Assembly (NCBI GenBank): GCA_965203255.1
Contig: OZ241882.1
Span: 1,054,001 to 1,118,000, forward strand
Length of the DNA: 64,000 nt
Reading direction: 5' to 3'
Source: JAPOUP01 sp965203255
GTDB lineage: Bacteria > Pseudomonadota > Alphaproteobacteria > Rhodobacterales > Rhodobacteraceae
In this document: positions 54,042-63,747 of the stretch, one piece after another
How positions within the stretch are numbered: the first letter of the stretch is position 1
Layout of the letters: every line of letters begins with the position of its first letter
Translations under genes and position numbers: made by a program
Notes under the pieces: generated by a model
The model's input: the letters and a program-made list of their open reading frames with translations, nothing else
Databases searched by the model: none
Told to the model about the DNA's origin: nothing

Positions 54042-55037
54042 TCAGGAGTCTGAGTTGCTCCAGCAATTGAGGATATCCGAGGGAACCGGTGTCGCATGAT
54101 ACACGCCGCGCGCGATCGCCCTTGAAACGCAAAGCGCGGCGGCGTGGTACAAAAGTGGAAGTTCTTCCGCATCCGTCTCGGAAGTCCCCGTTGCCACTGA
54201 GAATACCAGATCACCATCTCCTGGCATGTGAGCGGGAACGACTGCCCTCCCAATTCCATCATGTGCCACGACCGCCATGCGCTTCGCCTCTACCTTTGTA
54301 AGTCGTGCATTCGTTGCAACCACAGCGATGGTGGTGTTGGCTCGCTCATCAAGGCCAACATGCAAAGGGCTTGGGAGCGTCATACCAAGTCCTCCGCGTG
54401 GGTCGGGGCCAAGGCCTCCGAACTCCGCATCATGCTCGAATGGTGCCGCCCAGAAATGCCGTTCGCCAGGTGTGGTCACTGATCCCATCGGATTGGCAGC
54501 CACGAGCGCACCAACTACGGAACCGTTCGCAAGAACCAGGGACGCCGAACCAAGCCCTCCCTTAAGCGTCGCGGTCAATGCGCCCGTTCCAGCCCCAACG
54601 CTTCCAATCTCGAATCTGTCGCCTGCGTTCTCCAAAGCCGCCAATCCGAGAGCTGGGTAGGGATTGCGGTCCCAGTTCTTGCTACCTCCATTGAGAAGGT
54701 CAAACAGGATTGCGGCGGGCACCAAAGGCACGCGGGCGCTGCCCACCCGAAACCCTCGTCCCGCCTTATGCAGACCAGTCATCACGCCCGAGGCCGCGTC
54801 AAGACCAAAGGCTGACCCGCCTGAAAGAACCAAAGCGTCAACTGCTTGCACGAGTCGATCGGGTTCCAATAGATCGCATTCCCGTGTGCCCGGCGCTCCC
54901 CCCATTACGGCATAGGATGCCACGAACGGCTCATCGGCAGTCACAACCGTGACGCCTGACTTCATATCCTCATCCTGCGCATTGCCAACACGTAGAGCGG
55001 GTACGTCAGTGATCAGGTTTTGCGAACCGGGCCTCAT
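54042..55037 (-). CDS. P1-family (DmpA-like) N-terminal-nucleophile aminopeptidase
   Basis: 331 residues. Signatures: LITDVPALRVGNAQ, LSGGSAFGLDAASGV and, around residue 234, ERANTTIAVVATNARL. P1/S58 proteins cleave themselves before a Ser or Thr that becomes the nucleophile, here Asn234/Thr235. Members release D- or beta-amino acids from peptides. Convergent with the TfoX gene, on its own strand. Intact. Confidence 0.9.
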   Translation of the reverse strand: MRPGSQNLITDVPALRVGNAQDEDMKSGVTVVTADEPFVASYAVMGGAPGTRECDLLEPDRLVQAVDALVLSGGSAFGLDAASGVMTGLHKAGRGFRVGSARVPLVPAAILFDLLNGGSKNWDRNPYPALGLAALENAGDRFEIGSVGAGTGALTATLKGGLGSASLVLANGSVVGALVAANPMGSVTTPGERHFWAAPFEHDAEFGGLGPDPRGGLGMTLPSPLHVGLDERANTTIAVVATNARLTKVEAKRMAVVAHDGIGRAVVPAHMPGDGDLVFSVATGTSETDAEELPLLYHAAALCVSRAIARGVYHATPVPSDILNCWSNSDS

Positions 55038-55440
55038 GGCTCAGAATTCGTATGCAATGGAAATATCGGAGCTCCATTCCCTGATCTCACCGAGCACCCA
55101 ATTCCTGTCGACGTCGACTTCTGTTCCCCCCTGCCACACATTTGGCTCTTCCAACCCCTTTGTCATGAGTCATTCCGCGAGTTACATGCCATTCGCTCGG
55201 CAAACGAGATACAACAGATCGATCAGAGAACAGATTGCCATACTCATTGGGACAAGGACAAGAACTATGCCGTTCGTGGCGCCTGGATATTCGAAACCAC
55301 TCTTGGTGCCTTTGCCGGGGCAAAGATCGGCGATTTGCAGGTCTACGGCTTTGATGTCGTAATGGTTTGTTTCTTTACAGCTTCCATTACCGGGAGACTG
55401 GAGCATCGGTCAGCCCTCAATCCAGTACTCCTTGCTCCGG
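55038..55440. other. intergenic, no gene supported
   Basis: About 400 bp with short frames and no recognisable coding. Sequence after 55400 blends into a decayed transposase. Confidence 0.4.
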
Positions 55441-55985
55441 CATAGCTGTTTCAACATTGGACTGGCTACCGGCGGGGTGGAAAGCAGCCCCCGCCGCAGG
55501 AGCCGCGGCGGAAATGCCCCCGCTTCACCTCCACACGGCCAGCCGGGTGAGCCACGACCTCTTCCTTGCCGAGTAGCCGGGTCATCGGTCTGCCGCAGCG
55601 CCGGCAGCGCCCTACCGGGATGTCTGGACAGCAGCCTCAGCGCCTCAGCGCCGCCGCCGGGGGAAGCCTCCCGGAGCGCCCGCTCCACCGCGTCCAGGTC
55701 CGGGACGCCCGACGCCAGGTCCGCCGTCAGCTGCGGGCCGAACTCCGCCGGGACCGCAGCCCGGCCGCAGCCCCGCCAGCGGCAGCGCGTCCTCCGTGAT
55801 GCCGCGGCTCCGCACCTCGCCGCCCCCGGTCCGGTTCCGGATGAAGCCCCCATCGTGCCCGCGGACAACCGGCGAATGCACCGCCGCGTCGCACTCCGTC
55901 AGACCCCAGAATACGCCACCGCGTCCGGATGCCTGTTGTCAACCTTTCTCCGTGCCATGACCCACGCTCCATGCCCATTGCCCAG
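55440..55985 (-). mobile_element. decayed ISKra4-like transposase, N-terminal part
   Basis: On the - strand one frame gives RCRRCGRPMTRLLGKEEVVA followed by HFRRGSCGGGCFPPRR, the two Cys pairs of the zinc-finger-like region that ISKra4-type transposases have near the N-terminus, with stops and frameshifts elsewhere. A start-like MARRKVDNRHPDAVAYSGV precedes it at about 55960 and ends in a stop. It is not related to the intact ISKra4 in sequence detail. No ends found. Confidence 0.55.
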
Positions 55986-56296
55986 GATGGCGGGTCGCCC
56001 GCCAGTTACCCCGGTCATCCGCGGTCCCGCCGCAGCACAGGGATGGCACATTCAAATCGTGGAAATCAACCAGACTGAGATACACCCAGTGCCGCGAATT
56101 CATCCATTGTTGGACACTGCAACCCCTCCTTTGCCCTTCACGAATGGCCGAACTAGGTGCAACCGGCGCTCGCCAGTCAAGCCATGTGTCAAAAGAGGTC
56201 AATCCAGTGCTTCATTCAGATTCCAGATGACAAAAATCAACGGGTTAGCGGGCATCAAAGGGTAGACTATCTGGGACTCCATATGTTTTTTGGAAT
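55986..56296. other. intergenic before the split antitoxin operator
   Basis: No gene. AT-rich sequence from about 56270 onward is the former promoter region of the phd antitoxin gene. Confidence 0.4.
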
Positions 56297-56343
56297 TTAG
56301 CTAATATAGCTATTGTAATGCCGCCTCGCGTTTTGTGTATATT
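56297..56343. promoter_or_regulatory. left part of a palindromic operator cut by an IS
   Basis: TTAGCTAATATA (56297-56308) is the exact reverse complement of TATATTAGCTAA, which is reformed when the IS between 56344 and 59572 and one TATT duplicate are removed (56338-56343 joined to 59577-59582). The pair lies just upstream of the Phd antitoxin gene, where such proteins bind their own promoter. Confidence 0.6.
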
Positions 56344-56479
56344 GAGCCTCTTGCAGAACTTCCCGATCAAGCGGTTTTTTCGGAAACAGGCGCTTTTTTC
56401 TGATGGCTGGTATGGATATGGAGCCATCCCTCTGGTATGAAGCAGGTGTCAAAACCACAACATGCAGGGAGACGGCTCC

Positions 56480-57527
56480 ATGTCCCTACGTTCGTCCATA
56501 TCAGATGCCTGGCAGCGGTTTCAAGGGGAACTTCTGCCGGCCCTCGCCGGGGAGGTCGGCCCGCTGGGCGTGAGGCACGGCAAATTCATCGCCGTGCTGG
56601 ACCTTGTTGAGGTGGAGAGGCATGTGCACTGCATCCACGGGGGCGTTGGGAACCCTGCCGCCGACCGCAGGGCGCTGGCTCGGGCCTTCGTCGCCAAGGC
56701 GGTGTGGGACATGCCGACCACGGTGGTGCTGATCGACAGGCTGCGCCACCACCCGACGCTGCGCAGGCCGGTCGGCTGGTCCCGCGTGTCGGAGGTGCCC
56801 AGTGAACCGGCGTTCTCCCGCGCCTTCGCCTGGTTCGCGGAGACCCGGCTGCCCGAGCGGATGCACGAGGCGCTGGTCCGCGCCGCGTACGCCGGCTCGG
56901 TCGTCGGGCACATCTCCCGGGACTCGACGGCGATCGTGGGACGGGAGAGGCCGGCGCCGAAGCCGAAGCCGGAGGAGAGGCCGAAGCGCAGGCGCGGACG
57001 CCCGAAAAAGGGGGAGGAGGTCCCGAAGGAGCGGACCCGGCTGGAGCGGCAGCTGCGGGACGGGATGACGGCGGAGGGGATGGCCGACGGGCTGCCGAAG
57101 GCCTGCGGCACCGGCACGAAGCGCAACGCGAAGGGGTACAGGGAGAGCTGGAGGGGGTACAGGCTCCATATCGACGCCGCCGATGGGGACGTCCCCGTCA
57201 GCTGCATCCTGACCTCGGCGTCGCTGCACGACAGCCAGGCCGCCATCCCGCTGCCGGGGATGACGGCGCTGCGGGTGGACCACTGTCACCAACTGATGGA
57301 CGCGGCATACGACTCCCTGGAGATCGGGTTCCACGCCTGCCTGACGGGGCGCGTGGCGGTCACCGACACCAACCCCCGCCGCGACGCGGCGCTGAAGGAG
57401 CGCCTCAGGAAAGAGGCGCTGGCGCAGCGGAAAGCGGGCCACATACGCCACGACCGCGTCCGCTGCCGGCAGCGCCCGGCGGCGGGCGCGTGAACTCCGC
57501 CCTGAAGGACCCATACGGCGCCCGGCA
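56480..57527 (+). pseudogene. DDE transposase of copy 2, frameshifted and interrupted
   Basis: Homologue of the intact transposase at 2800-3942, with most residues identical. Near 57476 one base is missing compared with copy 1, so the frame ends at 57493 after RQRPAAGA, where copy 1 reads RQRSSGGRVNSAL. The coding sequence then meets the ISKra4 insertion at about 57528. The end of the gene (VLALTGGQLMRLTI) reappears after it at about 59285-59348. Confidence 0.85.
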
Positions 57528-59284
57528 GGGTGTGATTTCTGTATGGCGAACTATCAATTTTTTAATGCGTTGAAATCAAAAGATATTTTCTGATTCGAGT
57601 TCGGGATTCTGCGCGGATTCGGCCAATTTCGCGAAAACCATCCGTTTCGGCTGTGGTTTTTCCACGATCACCGTGTTCGCCGCTGCTCCCGGCCTTGGCT
57701 TCTTGGGGGGTGTAGAGTGCTCCTGAAAATTCCAAAAACGCCCCTGGGCGGGGCGACAAGGAGGAGCACTCCAATGACCAACGTACAGATTGACGCCTCG
57801 ATTGCCAAGAACGCCGATGGAAGCGTAGCCGTCGAAGCGACGCGGGAAGCCCTGATGGAGGCGGGTGCCGCCCTGGTGAAAAAAGCCACCGAGCTCGGCT
57901 TGGCGGGGGACGTGGCGGCGATGTACCGCCATGATCCGCTGACAGCCGAGAACCAGTTCCGGGACATGCTCTTCGGCGTGGCTCGCACCATCCTGGCCGA
58001 CGCGTTCACTGCGCTTGACGATCATGGCAAGACGGTCAAAGTCGAGGGGAAAACCTATCGCAAGGCCGCGCCCACGTCGGGCCGTGCGATGACGGTCTTC
58101 GGACCGGTCGACTTCCTGCGGTCTCGGTATCGTCCCGCGGGAACGGGTGCGTCCCTGATTCCGACCGAAGCCCTCCTCCGCCTGATGCCCGGCAGGCTGA
58201 CGCCGGCGGCGGCGGGCCTCTCGCTGTACCTGATGAGCAACCTGACGGCGCGCGAGAGCGAGGACATGTGGGAGAAACTGTGCGGCCAGGGGCCCTCGGT
58301 GGCCTCCCTGGTGCGATTGTCCGGGGATGCCGGAACCTGCATGGAGGCGTGTTCCGACGATGTTCTGGACGGCCTCCGGGAGGAGGAAGAACTGCCGGAG
58401 GAGGCGACGTCGATCCTGGTTTCCCTGGACGGCGTCATGATGCGCATGCATGCCGAAACGACCGAAGAACCAGCCACGGACGCGGGCTGGCGCGAGGCGT
58501 CGAGCGGCGTGGTGGCCTTGGTCGATGGCAGCGGTAACCTGCTGGAAAGCCGGTACTTCGGCCGTCTTCCCGAGACCGGCAAGACGAGCCTGAAAGCACA
58601 GTTGACGGCGGAAGTACGCCACTGGCAGTCGGTCAATCCGGACCTGAAGCTGGTGGCGGTCGCTGACGGCGCGAAGGACAACTGGACGTTCCTGGAAGCG
58701 CTGGATCCCGAAGTCATGCTTCTAGATTTTTGGCATGTGACTCAACACCTTCAGGCTGCGGCCGACGCCGCCTTCGGTCCGAACACCGCCGCCGGGACGG
58801 TCTGGTTTGAGAAATGGCGGCACTGGCTGCGCCACGACCCCAAGGGGGCCAGCAAGGCGATCGACGCCTTGCGCTACCTGATGCGGAAAGGCAAGGGAGC
58901 CGCCGTCATCCGGAGAGAACTGAACTTCTTCCGCAATCATCGTCACCGCATGCACTATGCGGACGCTGCCGTCGCCGGCTTCCCCATCGGTTCCGGTGCC
59001 GTGGAAGCCGCCAACAAGGTGCTCGTGACGACCCGGATGAAACGCTCCGGGCAGCGCTGGGGCCGTGACGGCGGCCAGGGCGTCCTGAGCTTCCGGTCGC
59101 TTCTCAAGTCCGGACGTTTCGACCGAGCCTGGGCAGCATTGGTCCCGCGCCTGGGCCGCGGTGGCGGCTGGAAGCTGCCACCCTGCGCCAACGAGAACCG
59201 GCAGGTCGTGCAGGTCGCGCTCGTCGCATGATTCTTGGCTAGGTCATTGTAAGATTAAAAAGTGACCATATGAGAATCACACCC
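57528..59284 (+). mobile_element. ISKra4-family element nested in copy 2
   Basis: The ends are GGGTGTGATTTCTGTATGG at the left and, reversed, GGGGTGTGATTCTCATATGG at the right. One transposase gene lies between. About 30 bp of the outer transposase gene present in copy 1 (the part encoding roughly VRVRGHAKVA) is missing at the junction, so the insertion was accompanied by a small deletion, or happened after one. A clear target duplication is not seen. Confidence 0.75.
57774..59231 (+). CDS. ISKra4 family transposase
   Basis: 485 residues; ATG with GAGGAG 7 bp upstream, upstream frame ignored. The catalytic segments are LVSLDGVMMRMHAE, VAVADGAKDNWTFLE with LLDFWHVTQHL, and the C-terminal FPIGSGAVEAANKVLVTTRM with KRSGQRWGRDGGQGVLSFR, a hallmark of ISKra4. 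Frame intact. This is the youngest layer in the nest, since it sits inside another insertion sequence. Confidence 0.92.
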   Translation: MTNVQIDASIAKNADGSVAVEATREALMEAGAALVKKATELGLAGDVAAMYRHDPLTAENQFRDMLFGVARTILADAFTALDDHGKTVKVEGKTYRKAAPTSGRAMTVFGPVDFLRSRYRPAGTGASLIPTEALLRLMPGRLTPAAAGLSLYLMSNLTARESEDMWEKLCGQGPSVASLVRLSGDAGTCMEACSDDVLDGLREEEELPEEATSILVSLDGVMMRMHAETTEEPATDAGWREASSGVVALVDGSGNLLESRYFGRLPETGKTSLKAQLTAEVRHWQSVNPDLKLVAVADGAKDNWTFLEALDPEVMLLDFWHVTQHLQAAADAAFGPNTAAGTVWFEKWRHWLRHDPKGASKAIDALRYLMRKGKGAAVIRRELNFFRNHRHRMHYADAAVAGFPIGSGAVEAANKVLVTTRMKRSGQRWGRDGGQGVLSFRSLLKSGRFDRAWAALVPRLGRGGGWKLPPCANENRQVVQVALVA

Positions 59285-59610
59285 CTGCCACCTGTTCTTC
59301 GGCGTGCTGGCCCTGACGGGCGGGCAGCTGATGCGGCTCACCATCTGACACCGCCGGCTCCGGCAGATCCGTCCGCCGCGGACGCCGCCCCGGAGGGGAC
59401 GGCGCGGACAGCCATGCGCGGACGGCGCCCGACGGGCCACCATCTGCGGCATTCCGCCACACCTCGGGCCGTGCAGACGCCCCGGGCACCCACCGGATCC
59501 GGTGTCACGACCCTGACGGAACCGAAAGGCTTGCAGCGCAAGCCCGAACCGCAATAATTGTGCAAGAGGCTCTATTAGCTAAATTAACTGACACTGAGGA
59601 AGGAGGCGCG

Positions 59611-59853
59611 ATGCGACAGTTTTCCGCAACAGATCTTGCCAACAGGACCGGAGATGTTCTTGCGCTTGCTGCGCAGCAGCCCGTCGCCATCGCACGGCAC
59701 GGCAAGCGGCGCTTCGTGGTTCTATCCACCGAGGAATTCGAAGCCCTGCGCCTGGGCAAGGACAGCCGCACTTCGCATCATGTGGACGATCTGGACGATG
59801 CCGAAGCCAGACGCCTTGTGACCGAGTTACAGGCCAGCATCGACAATGACTGA
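59611..59853 (+). CDS. Phd/YefM family antitoxin
   Basis: 80 residues, start preceded by GGAGGCGCG. MRQFSATDLANRTGDVLALA, then PVAIARHGKRRFVVLSTEEF, is the Phd DNA-binding fold, followed by an acidic C-terminal toxin-binding region (VDDLDDAEARRLVTELQ). Its start lies 38 bp after the right end of an inserted IS, so its native promoter and operator are gone. The partner downstream is dead. Confidence 0.88.
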   Translation: MRQFSATDLANRTGDVLALAAQQPVAIARHGKRRFVVLSTEEFEALRLGKDSRTSHHVDDLDDAEARRLVTELQASIDND

Positions 59854-60266
59854 CAGTGACGCGCCGAAGATCGGGCAGGTCTAGCGCTACCCCTATCTGT
59901 GGTCGTACGAGGTGGATGCGCGTCGCTTCGAGGGCAGAAAGCAGAGGCCGACAGAGGTTTCACTGCTGACAACCAACAAAGATGGCGAAGCGGTTGTGAT
60001 GCCGGTGCCGCTGACGGCATTGGAACTCAAAAACAACCCTTTCGCGCCGGAAGTACCGGAAATCGAACTGCGCCGAGCGGGTCTGGATCCATCCGTTCGG
60101 GCGTGGGTCATTGCCAACGAATGCAATTTCGAAGCCTACAGGCGCACCTATTACCTTGAGCCGCGCATTGAAGGGCGAATTCACGTCGATGTTCATCAAG
60201 CTGGTTCAGGGAAGGATGATCGAGGCCATCAAGGCCCGGAAGGCAAGGGGCGTCAGTCGAAACTGA
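59846..60266 (+). pseudogene. toxin partner (PemK/MazF-like), dead by stop and frameshift
   Basis: The ATG overlaps the antitoxin stop (ATGACTGA). The reading is MTDSDAPKIGQV, then an in-frame TAG at 59882-59884 where WRYPYLWSYE would follow (TGG to TAG), then YLWSYEVDARRFEGRKQRP, a block shared with growth-inhibitor PemK-like proteins. Later the frame shifts near 60175, and the expected C-terminus (FIKLVQGRMIEAIKARKARG) continues in the other frame to 60266. Two lesions mean no toxin is made. The family assignment is tentative. Confidence 0.7.
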
Positions 60267-60299
60267 CACCCCGGCACTTACCTGACAAACGCTCATGAT

Positions 60300-60648
60300 T
60301 GGGCTGGCCATATCGCCCCGCTGATCATGTAAGTTCAAGGGCTGCCGCCGCCGTCTTTCTTCCTGCGTCCGTTTTCCTTTTCCCGTCGGTTCACATTCGC
60401 TTTCCGAATGCGGCGGGATGACGCATGTTGCCGCGCGGAAGCGGACAGGAGGACGTTTTTTTTGTGCGGACATTGCGATCCCGTTGTCAAACTGTCCCGG
60501 GCCGTCGGCTTCGAGCCCCGCCTTGTTTCCGGACTCTTCCGAGAACGAACAGCAAAATGCACCGCAGCGCCCGTCTCCGGGGGCTGTGAGTCTGCTGATC
60601 CGCCGGCCTGTCCGCTTCCACGCATGATCCCCAACAGGAGATAGTCAC
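60300..60648. other. leader of the IS110 element, no gene
   Basis: About 350 bp between the toxin relic and the transposase start. No terminal repeats were recognised, as expected for IS110/IS1111 elements. Nothing else is seen. Confidence 0.4.
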
Positions 60649-61902
60649 ATGATAGAGAAGGATAAGCTCAATGTCATCCATTCCCGCGCCGCCGGGCTGG
60701 ATGTTCACAAGATGCAGGTCACCGCGACCGTGCGCATCGCCCGCCCCGGCGCGGATTCGGAACGCATCACGAAGGAGTCCAGCACCCTTCCGAGCGGTCT
60801 GGCCGATCTTTCGGCCTGGCTCAGCGAACACGGCGTGACGGCTGCGGCGATGGAAGGAACCGGCGTCTATTGGGAGGCGGTTTTCGACGCCGTCGCCGAT
60901 GCCGGAGCCGAGCCGCTGCTGCTGCACGCTCAGCATGTCAAACAGATCAAGGGCCGCAAGACCGATGTCGCCGACAGCATATGGCTGGCCCGCGTATGTC
61001 AGTTCGGTCTCTGCAGCCCGAGCATGGTTCCGCCGAAGAACTTCCGCGAGCTGCGCCGGGTCTCGCGCGCGCGCCGGAAGATCGTCGCCGGGCGGTCGCG
61101 GACGCGCTGCCGGGTCCACAGGATCATCGACGGAGCCGGGCTGCGCGTCGGCGGCGTCCTGTCCGACATTTTCGGGGCCAACGGCCGGCGCATCCTCGAC
61201 GGTCTGGCCGAAGGGAAAGAGCGGGCGGAGATCCTCGCCTCGCTCTCGGGCCATGTGCGCGGGCATCTCGAAAAGCTCGACGACGCTCTGCGGCGCAGGC
61301 TTTCGGAGGCCGACCGGTTCCTGCTGCGCGATCAGATCCGTCTCTTCGACCAGGCCGGACATCGTCTGGCCGAACACGACGCCGTCATCGAGGAGGGTCT
61401 GGCCGGCCGCTGGAGCGATCTCAGCCTTCTGACCACGATTCCCGGTATCGACCGGCGCGCCGCGGCGGCGATCATCATCGAGCTCGGCCCCGATGTCTCC
61501 GTCTTTCCCGGGCCGAGACACTGCGCCGCATGGGCCGGTCTCGCCCCCGGCAACAACGAGAGCGCCGGAAAACGGCGTTCGGGACGGGTCCGCAAAGGCA
61601 ACCAGGCTCTTCGCACGCTCATGATCGAATGCGCCCAGGCGGCCGCCCGCAGCAAGGGATGCCAGTTCAAGGGCTATCACAAGGCTCTGACCGTCCGCCG
61701 CGGCTACAAGCGGGCGACCGTCGCCGTCGCGAACAAGATGCTGCGCATCGTATGGGGCATGCTCTCGACCGGAGAACTCTACCATGACCCCGAAACCGAC
61801 TATGAGGCCATGATGGTGATGCGCAATGCGCCGCGATGGATAAGAATGCTGCGTAAGTATGGCGTGACGGCCGGATCCGGAGAACGCCGGGCCGCCGCCT
61901 GA
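60649..61902 (+). CDS. IS110 family transposase (IS1111 subgroup)
   Basis: 417 residues; ATG with AGGAGATAG about 6 bp upstream. The N-terminal DEDD/RuvC-like catalytic domain has LDVHKMQVTATV and MEGTGVYWEAVF and KQIKGRKTDVADSIWLARV. The C-terminal transposase_20 domain has TTIPGIDRRAAAAIIIELG and FAWAGL-like AAWAGLAPGNNESAGKRRSG. IS110 enzymes move elements by a recombinase-like mechanism without typical inverted repeats. Intact. The element's ends were not located. Confidence 0.92.
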   Translation: MIEKDKLNVIHSRAAGLDVHKMQVTATVRIARPGADSERITKESSTLPSGLADLSAWLSEHGVTAAAMEGTGVYWEAVFDAVADAGAEPLLLHAQHVKQIKGRKTDVADSIWLARVCQFGLCSPSMVPPKNFRELRRVSRARRKIVAGRSRTRCRVHRIIDGAGLRVGGVLSDIFGANGRRILDGLAEGKERAEILASLSGHVRGHLEKLDDALRRRLSEADRFLLRDQIRLFDQAGHRLAEHDAVIEEGLAGRWSDLSLLTTIPGIDRRAAAAIIIELGPDVSVFPGPRHCAAWAGLAPGNNESAGKRRSGRVRKGNQALRTLMIECAQAAARSKGCQFKGYHKALTVRRGYKRATVAVANKMLRIVWGMLSTGELYHDPETDYEAMMVMRNAPRWIRMLRKYGVTAGSGERRAAA

Positions 61903-61923
61903 CCGCCGTCCTCGGGACGGCGG
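61903..61923 (+). terminator. hairpin after the IS110 transposase
   Basis: CCGCCGTCC-TCG-GGACGGCGG is a perfect 9-bp stem with a 3-nt loop, directly after the stop codon. No U-tract follows, so it may be a transcript-stabilising hairpin or an element end rather than a classical terminator. Confidence 0.55.
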
Positions 61924-62559
61924 CCGACAGCTCTGCGGAGGAGGCCGAAAGCGCGAACGGCACGGGGCAGCAAGCGGGGCAGCCCTCAGACAGACCGAAG
62001 CGCCGAAGCCGCCTCACGCTGCCTCAGGCCGAACCCGCCAAATTCGGTCAACGATCCCGTGCGCCTTGTCGGGAAGAAACTTACACAGCAAAAGCTCAAG
62101 AAGATAACCGGCGTACCAGGGCCCAGTCCTGCCAGGCACGCCCGGCGCTGTTCGCGCGGAACCGCATTCGCGGGGCGGCAGTCGGCTACCCGTCCGCGAC
62201 CGGCAACCAAGATCACTTGAATAGCCGATTCCACAGAGAAGGCGCAAAGTTCGGCACGGCCTCGCTGACGCGGTTTCCTTTGCGGACAAATGCCGCCGCG
62301 TCTGCGATGGGAAGGCGGTGAACACTTGGGTTCAAGCGGTGCAAATAGCAGTTGTGACCTATAAACATAATTGGTTCGGCTTGCGATCATCACGAATTTT
62401 AGCCCGAATTATCTGACATGGAACGAAGGCCGCTTCGCGGCCAGTAGGGCCTTGCGTTCAGTCTGTCCTGACTGACTGGCATCGTTTTCCTCATCAAGTC
62501 TGTTGCATGTCGGGCTGACGATGCTCCGCTCCCTTTGCGCCCGACGGTCGGGGCGGTCG
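61924..62559. other. intergenic, mostly decayed sequence
   Basis: On the - strand a short frame ending LGPWYAGYLLELLLCKFLPD around 62020-62130 looks protein-like but was not recognised. GGCCGCTTCGCGGCC at 62428-62442 is a 6-bp stem hairpin. Confidence 0.4.
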
Positions 62560-62795
62560 CAACCAAGGGAGTCAATAATGACATCGAAGAGGAACAGGGT
62601 TTCCGGCGGGTCTCCGGCTCGCACGAGGATTATCGGGGTGACGACTATGAAAGGGCTCTGGAGTTCACCGACCTCGACATCAAGCAAGGCGGCGACGACG
62701 CTGTGGTCAGCGACCCCTCCGACACCCTCTCGATCGCGCTCGCGGACTTCGATGCCTCGCCGCTGACAGCGGCCGACCTCGGCTTCATCGCCTGA
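62560..62795 (+). pseudogene. C-terminal tail of an RTX-type/haemolysin-like protein
   Basis: The frame encodes YRGDDYERALEFTDLDIKQG followed by DTLSIALADFDASPLTAADL and GFIA at the end. This resembles the C-terminal type I secretion tail after RTX repeats (GGDTI-x-x-DFDASxLTxxDF). No GGxGxDxxx repeats and no start are present, so only a fragment remains. Confidence 0.5.
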
Positions 62796-63324
62796 CCGGA
62801 ACCCGCGGGGACCGGCCAGGGCGGCCGCCCCCGGCTCCAGCATCGTGCGCCGGGGCCTGCCACACGGCGGTCTCCCTGTGTCCCGGCGGGTACCGTCGCC
62901 GCCCGCTGGCCAGTCGGTGCCATCACGCGCCCGGGAATCCGGTCACCACCGCACCTGATGCCGCACTTCAGGGTGAAACAGGTGCCTCCTTATAAACTGG
63001 AGACCAATCAATGATGCGGTGTACGCCTTCCAACCGTCCCATTTTACGTAGCGTGTCAGCCAATCCTTGTCGGCAGATGACCCGGTGCGCCAAGGGTGGC
63101 TATCCCATCAAAAGCGGAACTCAACTGTCCATTGCCTGCTCTTCGCCGTCGTTTTGGATTGGGAAGGCGTTGTAACTCGGGTTGGGGTTGGGGGCATCGA
63201 ACCCCGCAGTATCGAGGGTCGCCATACCCTCGTCTTTGATTGGACGGAACGAGCGTCCGTCTGTGTGACCGGAATCCCTTCAGCGGTTAAGTTCCATGCT
63301 GGTTGAGCTCAACAATCCCAAATC
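62796..63324. other. intergenic, no gene supported
   Basis: About 530 bp without coding signal between the RTX-like tail and the end of ndk. A transcription stop for ndk should lie near 63250-63320 but no obvious hairpin was found. Confidence 0.4.
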
Positions 63325-63747
63325 TCAGCCAACAATCTCAAGTCCGGAAAAGAAGTATGCGATCTCAACTTCAGCAGTCTCCGGAGCATCAGAACCATGC
63401 ACCGAGTTCTCGCCTTTCGACTGCGCGAATTCTGCGCGAATCGTTCCTTCTGCGGCTTCGGCCGGATCGGTCGCACCCATCACCTCGCGGTATTTCGCAA
63501 TGGCATCCTCACCTTCCAACACCTGAGCGACGATAGGTCCAGAAGCCATGAACGCGCATAACTCGTCATAGAATGGACGCCCCCTGTGGACTTCATAGAA
63601 AATCCTTGCTTGGGCCTCCGTCAAACGAAGCCTCCTCTGCGCGACAACCCTGAGGCCAGACGCCTCGATTTTTGCATTGATCGCACCAGCCAGATTGCGT
63701 TTTGTAGCATCCGGCTTGATAATCGAGAAAGTTCGCTGCACGGCCAT
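63325..63747 (-). CDS. ndk: nucleoside diphosphate kinase
   Basis: 140 residues, the standard length. FSIIKPDATKRN at the N-terminus and the active site ENSVHGSDAPETA with phospho-His117. It transfers phosphate between nucleoside tri- and diphosphates via the histidine. A housekeeping gene, divergent from an ABC-F gene across about 128 bp, an arrangement I associate with Rhodobacterales. It marks the return to core genome. Confidence 0.97.
   Translation of the reverse strand: MAVQRTFSIIKPDATKRNLAGAINAKIEASGLRVVAQRRLRLTEAQARIFYEVHRGRPFYDELCAFMASGPIVAQVLEGEDAIAKYREVMGATDPAEAAEGTIRAEFAQSKGENSVHGSDAPETAEVEIAYFFSGLEIVG

Larger units (their letters stand above)
56344..59572 (+). mobile_element. 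DDE insertion sequence, copy 2, carrying a nested ISKra4
   Basis: Same element as 2576-4079 in opposite orientation. The ends are GAGCCTCTTGCAGAACTT at the left and AATTGTGCAAGAGGCTC at the right, with TATT repeated at 56340-56343 and 59573-59576. An ISKra4 element is inserted within the last part of the transposase gene. The outer element was inserted into the promoter of the phd gene. Confidence 0.88.

Noticed and set aside
60487..61785. 432-residue open frame opposite the IS110 transposase
   Set aside because: Antisense shadow; the sense strand has the RuvC-like and transposase_20 motifs.
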